From Rhodocyclaceae bacterium (lineage in GTDB: Bacteria > Pseudomonadota > Gammaproteobacteria > Burkholderiales > Rhodocyclaceae), in the NCBI GenBank assembly GCA_018262875.1, contig JADFDL010000041.1:1-9720 (forward strand): a stretch of 9,720 bases of DNA. Reading direction: 5' to 3'. The notes under the pieces were generated by a model, which saw only the letters and a list, made by a program, of their open reading frames with translations, made no database searches and was not told the origin of the DNA. The translations under genes and the position numbers were made by a program. Each line of letters starts with the position of its first letter. The first letter of the stretch is position 1. Below, one piece after another: positions 6,051 to 9,720 of the stretch.

Positions 6051-9047
6051 CTATTTCGCCAGGGGCGTCTTGCCCACGCCGGAGTCGATCGAGTCGAGAA
6101 TGCTCTCGCGCGGCGCGGCGTCCGTTGCCGGCGGATCGATCCGCTGCATGCCGCCGCCCATGGGCAGCTTCGTCCTGAGATCGGGCGCCGTGTTGCCGTA
6201 ACTGACTTTTCCGTCGGCGCCATAGGTCGGATAGAGGGTAAACGGGATCGTCGTCACGGGATCCTTGCCCGGTTGCGTGACATGCACCACCAGCCGTTCC
6301 GCGCCGGCCGGCTGGCCGGTAATGAGCGGCTTGCCCGGATCGAACACCGCGCCGGCCGAGCGCGGCCCGCCGAAGGCGCGGTCGGCGCCCATCGAGCCCC
6401 ACGCCGTGCGCGGAATCTGGTCGGCGCTCATCATGCCGCTTTCCAGCAGGCGCGAGCCGCTGCCCCAGTCGCGCCAGCCGGTGTCGTGCGTCTTGCGCCA
6501 CGGCCCGCCGTCCACGCTCTCGTAGCGCTGGATGCGGATCTTCGCCCACCAGTCCTCCCAGATCTCGAAGTGCAGCCACTCGACCGGCTCGGCCACCTGC
6601 GCCCTGCAACTGCCGTCCGGTTGCGGCTGCAGCCGCTCCATCGTCGCCTGGTGCACCACGCCCTTGTCCTCGGCCTTGTCGACATCCACGCTCACCAGCA
6701 GCTTGCCGTCGGGCCGGTACTGGCCGCCGACCCTGATCGCCGTGCCGGTCTGCGCGTCGGTGAAGGTCTGCTTGTCGCGGATCGGATCGTCGGCGAGGCG
6801 CGGCTTGTCGCCGCCGGGCGGGCTGACGGGTCCCGAAGAACGCTCGCCGCCGCCCCGCCCGCCGAGGAAACCGCCGAGGATGCTCAGTGCCGCCTTGCCG
6901 ACCTCACCCGCCTTCTGCTCGTCGCCATAGCCGAACTCCTCGCGCGGGCCGATGGTGACGGGTTTGACGGGCTGGAAGTAGCACCCGCCGCCGCCCCCTG
7001 CCCCTCCGCCCGCCGGGCCGACCGGATCGCCCTTGCGGACCGCCGCATCCTTGCGTCCGTCCTCCGCCTTGGGCGGCGGGCAGGCGGTGCGTTCGCATTC
7101 CTGCATCTCGCGCTCCAGGCGTTCGGACTGCCCGTTGAGCGCGTTGATCTCCTTGTCCAGTACATCCATGCGACGGTCCCGCTGCTGAATCTGGGCGTCA
7201 TCGTCTGGCTGATGCTTTCCTTCAAGCCCACGCCTGAATATCGCCTGCGCCTCCTGCGACAGCCTGTCGCGCTCGGCCTGCTTCGCCTTGCGTTCCCGCT
7301 CGATCTCGCCCAGCCGGCCGCCCATGTGGTTGCAGACGGAACAGCGCGTCACGTGGGCGCCCGTCCGGTCCGGAACGGCCACCGCCGCACCGCCCTGGGC
7401 TGGCGGCGGCTGCGCGCAGGAAGTCTTGTTGCAGGCTTCGAGCTGGCGGCGGACGATGTCGATGCCGCGTTCGAGGCCTTCCACCTTCTGCGCCTGGCGC
7501 CGGATATTCGCTTCGGCCTGCGCCACCAGCTCCATCTTCGCCTGGATGGCCGCCGGAGCCTCCGGCACGCGGCGATCCTGGTTGACCGTGACATCGGCGT
7601 AGTCCTTGCGCATGCGATCGAGCACTGCGCTTTCTCGCTTCAATTCAGCTTGCTGTTCGGCGACGCGACGGGCATGGGACACGCAGTCCGGGCACGCCGC
7701 CACGGGGGCGGCGGCCGGGGCGGGCGCACGGCGGAAATTCGCATCGTCGAGGGAATCGAGGATGCTCTCGCGCGGCGGTTCGGGATCGATCTGCGTCATC
7801 CCTCCGCCCATCTTTTCGCGCGGCGGCTTGGGCGGGTCGCCGACCTTGGCCGGCGGATCGCCATCCTTGGACACGGCCACGCCCGGTTTCGCCACGGCGT
7901 CCTTGGCGGGCGGGCTGTCCTTGCGCGCCTGCTTCGAGCCGTCCTTGACCCTGTCCGCCTTGGCGGACTTGTCGGCCATCCTGGACTTCCTCTCCTCGGT
8001 CGCACCGGACAGGGTGGTGTAGCGCTGCGCATCCTGCGCACTGCCGCCTTCGCGCACCCGGTTGGTGAAATAGGTGTCGATCCGCGTTGCATCGACACCG
8101 GCCATGTCCTTGATCTGCTTGCGGCAGCCCTTGACGCATTCCTTGAGCCGCTCCAGGAGTTCCTGCGCCCTTGCCGCCAGGTCATCCCCTTCGGCCGCGA
8201 TCCGGTCGATCCTGCCCTGAACTTCCCGGGTGCCGGCTTGCGCCTCTTCAAGCTGGCGTTCGTCGCGCCGGATGTTGCTGGGCCGGTTGTTGCGGATCTG
8301 CCGCGACTCTTCCAGATTCCGCTGCGCCTGCGCTTCCTTGCGGGTTGCGTCGGCCAGTGCGCCCCTGCGCAAGGCCTCCGCTTCCGAATGCTTGTTGCGA
8401 GAACCGGCCAGCGCATTGGCGTACGCCTCGAAAATGCCCGAGCAGGTGTTGCGGCAATGCACATCGGCGGCATTCCAGCCTTCGGGCCAGGGTTCGGGCG
8501 CAGGGGGCGGAGGCGGCGCCGGCGTGTCGGGGGGTGCGGCGGGCGATGGGCCCAGACCCACCGCGTTCTTCAATCGGTTGAGGGTTTTCCATTCTTCCGA
8601 GGGCGGGTCCGTCAGCCAGCCAACCCGGGTGCAGGCCGCTTCCAGCTTGAGGGCGAAGTCCTGGGTCTTTGCGATCAGGTCGTCCAGCCGCGCGATCTCC
8701 GCATCGTCCGCGCCCGTCGCCCGGGCCCGCTCTGCGGTAGAAACGAGATTGCGGAAATGCGAACGCAGCTGGATGATCCAGAGGCTGCAGGTGATTTTGC
8801 CGGAGTTGAGCGTCAGGTCGCCGAGCGCGCCGGTGATGCCCCTGCCGGCCGCCGCACCCCGTTCGCCGCCGATGGCCGCGGCGGTAGCCGAGTTGTAGAG
8901 CGCGTCGCCGGCATTCTGCACTTGTTCATCCAGGCCCATCTCGGACAGGGTTTCGCCGACCAGGCCCGCCTGCGCCTCGCCAAGGCAGAAGAACAGGACA
9001 GCCACCGCGAGAAACCATCTGCGACACGAATTCAGGGTGTTGCGCAT
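6051..9047 (-). CDS. Large exported protein with three cysteine-clamped coiled-coil hairpins, function unknown
   Basis: I do not recognise the family. Visible in its 998 residues: a Sec signal peptide (1-27, likely cut AQA-G); a helical region with C87 and C139 (28-160); a Pro-rich linker (165-188); and helical hairpin A, C198-x3-C202 to C304-x3-C308. A Lys/Pro/Asp-rich linker (350-412) leads to hairpin B, C452-x2-C455 to C539-x4-C544, and hairpin C, C569-x2-C572 to C651-x4-C656. A Gly-rich linker (679-688) precedes a Trp-rich C-terminal region (about 690-955, with WLHFEIWEDWWAKIRIQRYE near 824-843). The peptide MGGGM...PRESILDS(L/I)D occurs at 413-434 and 963-988. The mature part has 16 cysteines, an even number that fits disulfides in the periplasm or outside. 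A strong AAAGGAGG (9053-9060) precedes the ATG by 5 nt. The gene is divergent from the lipid kinase, and a hairpin follows its stop. A scaffold or surface role is only a guess. Confidence 0.9.
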   Translation of the reverse strand: MRNTLNSCRRWFLAVAVLFFCLGEAQAGLVGETLSEMGLDEQVQNAGDALYNSATAAAIGGERGAAAGRGITGALGDLTLNSGKITCSLWIIQLRSHFRNLVSTAERARATGADDAEIARLDDLIAKTQDFALKLEAACTRVGWLTDPPSEEWKTLNRLKNAVGLGPSPAAPPDTPAPPPPPAPEPWPEGWNAADVHCRNTCSGIFEAYANALAGSRNKHSEAEALRRGALADATRKEAQAQRNLEESRQIRNNRPSNIRRDERQLEEAQAGTREVQGRIDRIAAEGDDLAARAQELLERLKECVKGCRKQIKDMAGVDATRIDTYFTNRVREGGSAQDAQRYTTLSGATEERKSRMADKSAKADRVKDGSKQARKDSPPAKDAVAKPGVAVSKDGDPPAKVGDPPKPPREKMGGGMTQIDPEPPRESILDSLDDANFRRAPAPAAAPVAACPDCVSHARRVAEQQAELKRESAVLDRMRKDYADVTVNQDRRVPEAPAAIQAKMELVAQAEANIRRQAQKVEGLERGIDIVRRQLEACNKTSCAQPPPAQGGAAVAVPDRTGAHVTRCSVCNHMGGRLGEIERERKAKQAERDRLSQEAQAIFRRGLEGKHQPDDDAQIQQRDRRMDVLDKEINALNGQSERLEREMQECERTACPPPKAEDGRKDAAVRKGDPVGPAGGGAGGGGGCYFQPVKPVTIGPREEFGYGDEQKAGEVGKAALSILGGFLGGRGGGERSSGPVSPPGGDKPRLADDPIRDKQTFTDAQTGTAIRVGGQYRPDGKLLVSVDVDKAEDKGVVHQATMERLQPQPDGSCRAQVAEPVEWLHFEIWEDWWAKIRIQRYESVDGGPWRKTHDTGWRDWGSGSRLLESGMMSADQIPRTAWGSMGADRAFGGPRSAGAVFDPGKPLITGQPAGAERLVVHVTQPGKDPVTTIPFTLYPTYGADGKVSYGNTAPDLRTKLPMGGGMQRIDPPATDAAPRESILDSIDSGVGKTPLAK

Positions 9048-9133
9048 GATGCCCTCCTTTGCGTTATTGTTTTACGCGGCGCCATGGCGGAACCGTCACG
9101 CATGGCAGCACAGAGCGAACACATATTACTCCG

Positions 9134-9720
9134 ATGAATAACCGCTGGCTCGTCGTCGCCAACCCCATCTCCGGCCAGGGCCGGGCGATGCACCATCGCC
9201 ACGAGATCGAGGCCGTGCTGCAGCGGCACGGCCTCGCCTTCGACTTCGTCATCAGCGAGCATCCGGGGCATGCGGTCGAGCTCGTCGCGCGCGCCATCGA
9301 GGGCGGCTGCCGGCAGATACTCGCCGTCGGCGGCGACGGCACGGTCAACGAGTGCGCCAACGGCATCTTCCGCCAGCAGGTCGCGACGACGACGGAGATC
9401 ACGCTCGGCGTCATGCCGATCGGCACCGGCAACGACTGGGCGCGCACCCACCGCATTCCCAAGGATTACGTCGCAGTCGCCGCGCTGATGGCGAGCGGCG
9501 CGAGCCGCCTGCAGGATGTCGGCGTCGCCACGTTCGGCAATGGCCGCGCGCGGCATTTCATCAACGTCGCCGGCCTCGGCTTCGACGCGCATGTCGTCGA
9601 GGCCCTGCCCGACCGCACACTCGGGCCGCTGGCCTATCTGGTCGGTCTGGCGAAGGGCCTGCTCGGCTACCGCGCCGTGTCACTGGGACTGACTTTCGCC
9701 GAACGGCGCATCGACGCCCG
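9134..9720 (+). CDS. Diacylglycerol kinase-like lipid kinase (YegS/LCB5 type), N-terminal part, cut by window edge
   Basis: The first 195 codons are visible and the gene runs past base 9720. The product begins MNNRWLVVANPISGQGRA, the usual opening of the DAGK catalytic domain. The nucleotide-binding VGGDGTVNE is at about residues 65-73 and GVMPIGTGNDWAR at about 92-104; both are diagnostic. NVAGLGFDAHV follows in the expected place. The family phosphorylates diacylglycerol or related lipids at the inner membrane face; the exact substrate cannot be told. ATG 9134 has no ribosome binding site, and no in-frame start lies just upstream. A 17-codon open frame (9084-9137) ends on this start with an ATGA overlap. 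The gene is divergent from the large exported protein with 86 bp between their starts. Confidence 0.93.
   Translation, partial: MNNRWLVVANPISGQGRAMHHRHEIEAVLQRHGLAFDFVISEHPGHAVELVARAIEGGCRQILAVGGDGTVNECANGIFRQQVATTTEITLGVMPIGTGNDWARTHRIPKDYVAVAALMASGASRLQDVGVATFGNGRARHFINVAGLGFDAHVVEALPDRTLGPLAYLVGLAKGLLGYRAVSLGLTFAERRIDA

Noticed and set aside
4549..6609. Minus-strand frame of 686 codons spanning ubiD and the end of the large gene
   Set aside because: It is another reading frame of the same strand over ubiD; the product is low-complexity Arg/Ala/Gly-rich sequence.
7080..7694. CXXC motifs as haem c sites
   Set aside because: Neither CPDCV nor CSVCN has the required His directly after the second Cys, so these are not c-type cytochrome motifs.
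8967..9047. Lipoprotein signal in the large exported protein
   Set aside because: Cys21 is preceded by LFF, which does not fit a lipobox, and AQA at 25-27 is a normal signal peptidase I site.
9048..9133. Divergent promoters between the large gene and the lipid kinase
   Set aside because: AT-rich bits such as TAATAT (minus strand, 9123-9128) and TTGTTT (9067-9072) lack partners at acceptable spacing, so no promoter is called although some must exist in or near this gap.
4866..9137. Very long plus-strand open frame (1423 codons)
   Set aside because: It lies antisense to ubiD and to the 998-residue gene. It has no ribosome binding site, its product is Arg/His/Ala/Leu-rich with no domain, and the minus-strand genes have clear family matches or a signal peptide and SD. 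It is a by-product of high GC and codon bias. Only its last 17 codons are discussed, as a separate leader frame.

Overview
The window is GC-rich chromosomal DNA whose protein sequences (GroES/GroEL, UbiD and a small membrane protein of the COG3671 type) look proteobacterial. The best fit is a betaproteobacterium of the Rhodocyclales or a neighbouring group; this placement is inferred from sequence resemblance and codon style, not from a search. Eight protein-coding genes are supported. Two are cut by the window edges: groEL on the left and a diacylglycerol-kinase-like gene on the right. No tRNA, rRNA, CRISPR array, transposase or phage gene was seen.

Left part (1-1033): the groES-groEL chaperonin operon reads leftward. 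Its control region is compact and can be read in detail. A sigma-32-type promoter and a sigma-70-type promoter overlap. They are followed at once by a perfect CIRCE operator (TTAGCACTC-N9-GAGTGCTAA) for the HrcA repressor. The leader of about 98 nt holds a perfect 7-bp inverted repeat followed by a T run, and a small hairpin that would cover the groES ribosome binding site.

Middle left (1034-4066, plus strand): three closely spaced genes that may be co-transcribed. They are a cytosolic diguanylate cyclase with two PAS_7-like domains, a PBP4/DacB-type D-Ala-D-Ala carboxypeptidase starting at GTG, and an 82-residue two-helix membrane protein whose start codon overlaps the dacB stop. This group ends tail to tail, with a 12-bp overlap, against the leftward genes.

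Middle right (4055-9047, minus strand), in order of transcription: a 998-residue exported protein of unknown function, ubiD (ubiquinone biosynthesis decarboxylase) and a COG3671/DUF4870-like membrane protein. Between the large gene and ubiD lies a 31-bp near-palindrome that looks like a terminator and also contains the TATAAT box of the likely ubiD promoter. Between ubiD and the membrane protein lies a 50-bp REPIN-like element: two inverted REP hairpins, each with a GTAG foot. One foot supplies the ubiD stop codon.

Right edge (9134-9720, plus strand): the first 195 codons of a YegS/DagK-type lipid kinase, divergent from the large gene.

The most unusual object is the 998-residue protein. It has a signal peptide, three consecutive predicted coiled-coil hairpins each closed by a pair of cysteines at both ends, Pro/Gly/Lys-rich linkers, a C-terminal Trp-rich domain, and a duplicated peptide (MGGGM...IDP...PRESILDS(L/I)D) in mid-protein and at its C-terminus. 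I do not recognise the family.
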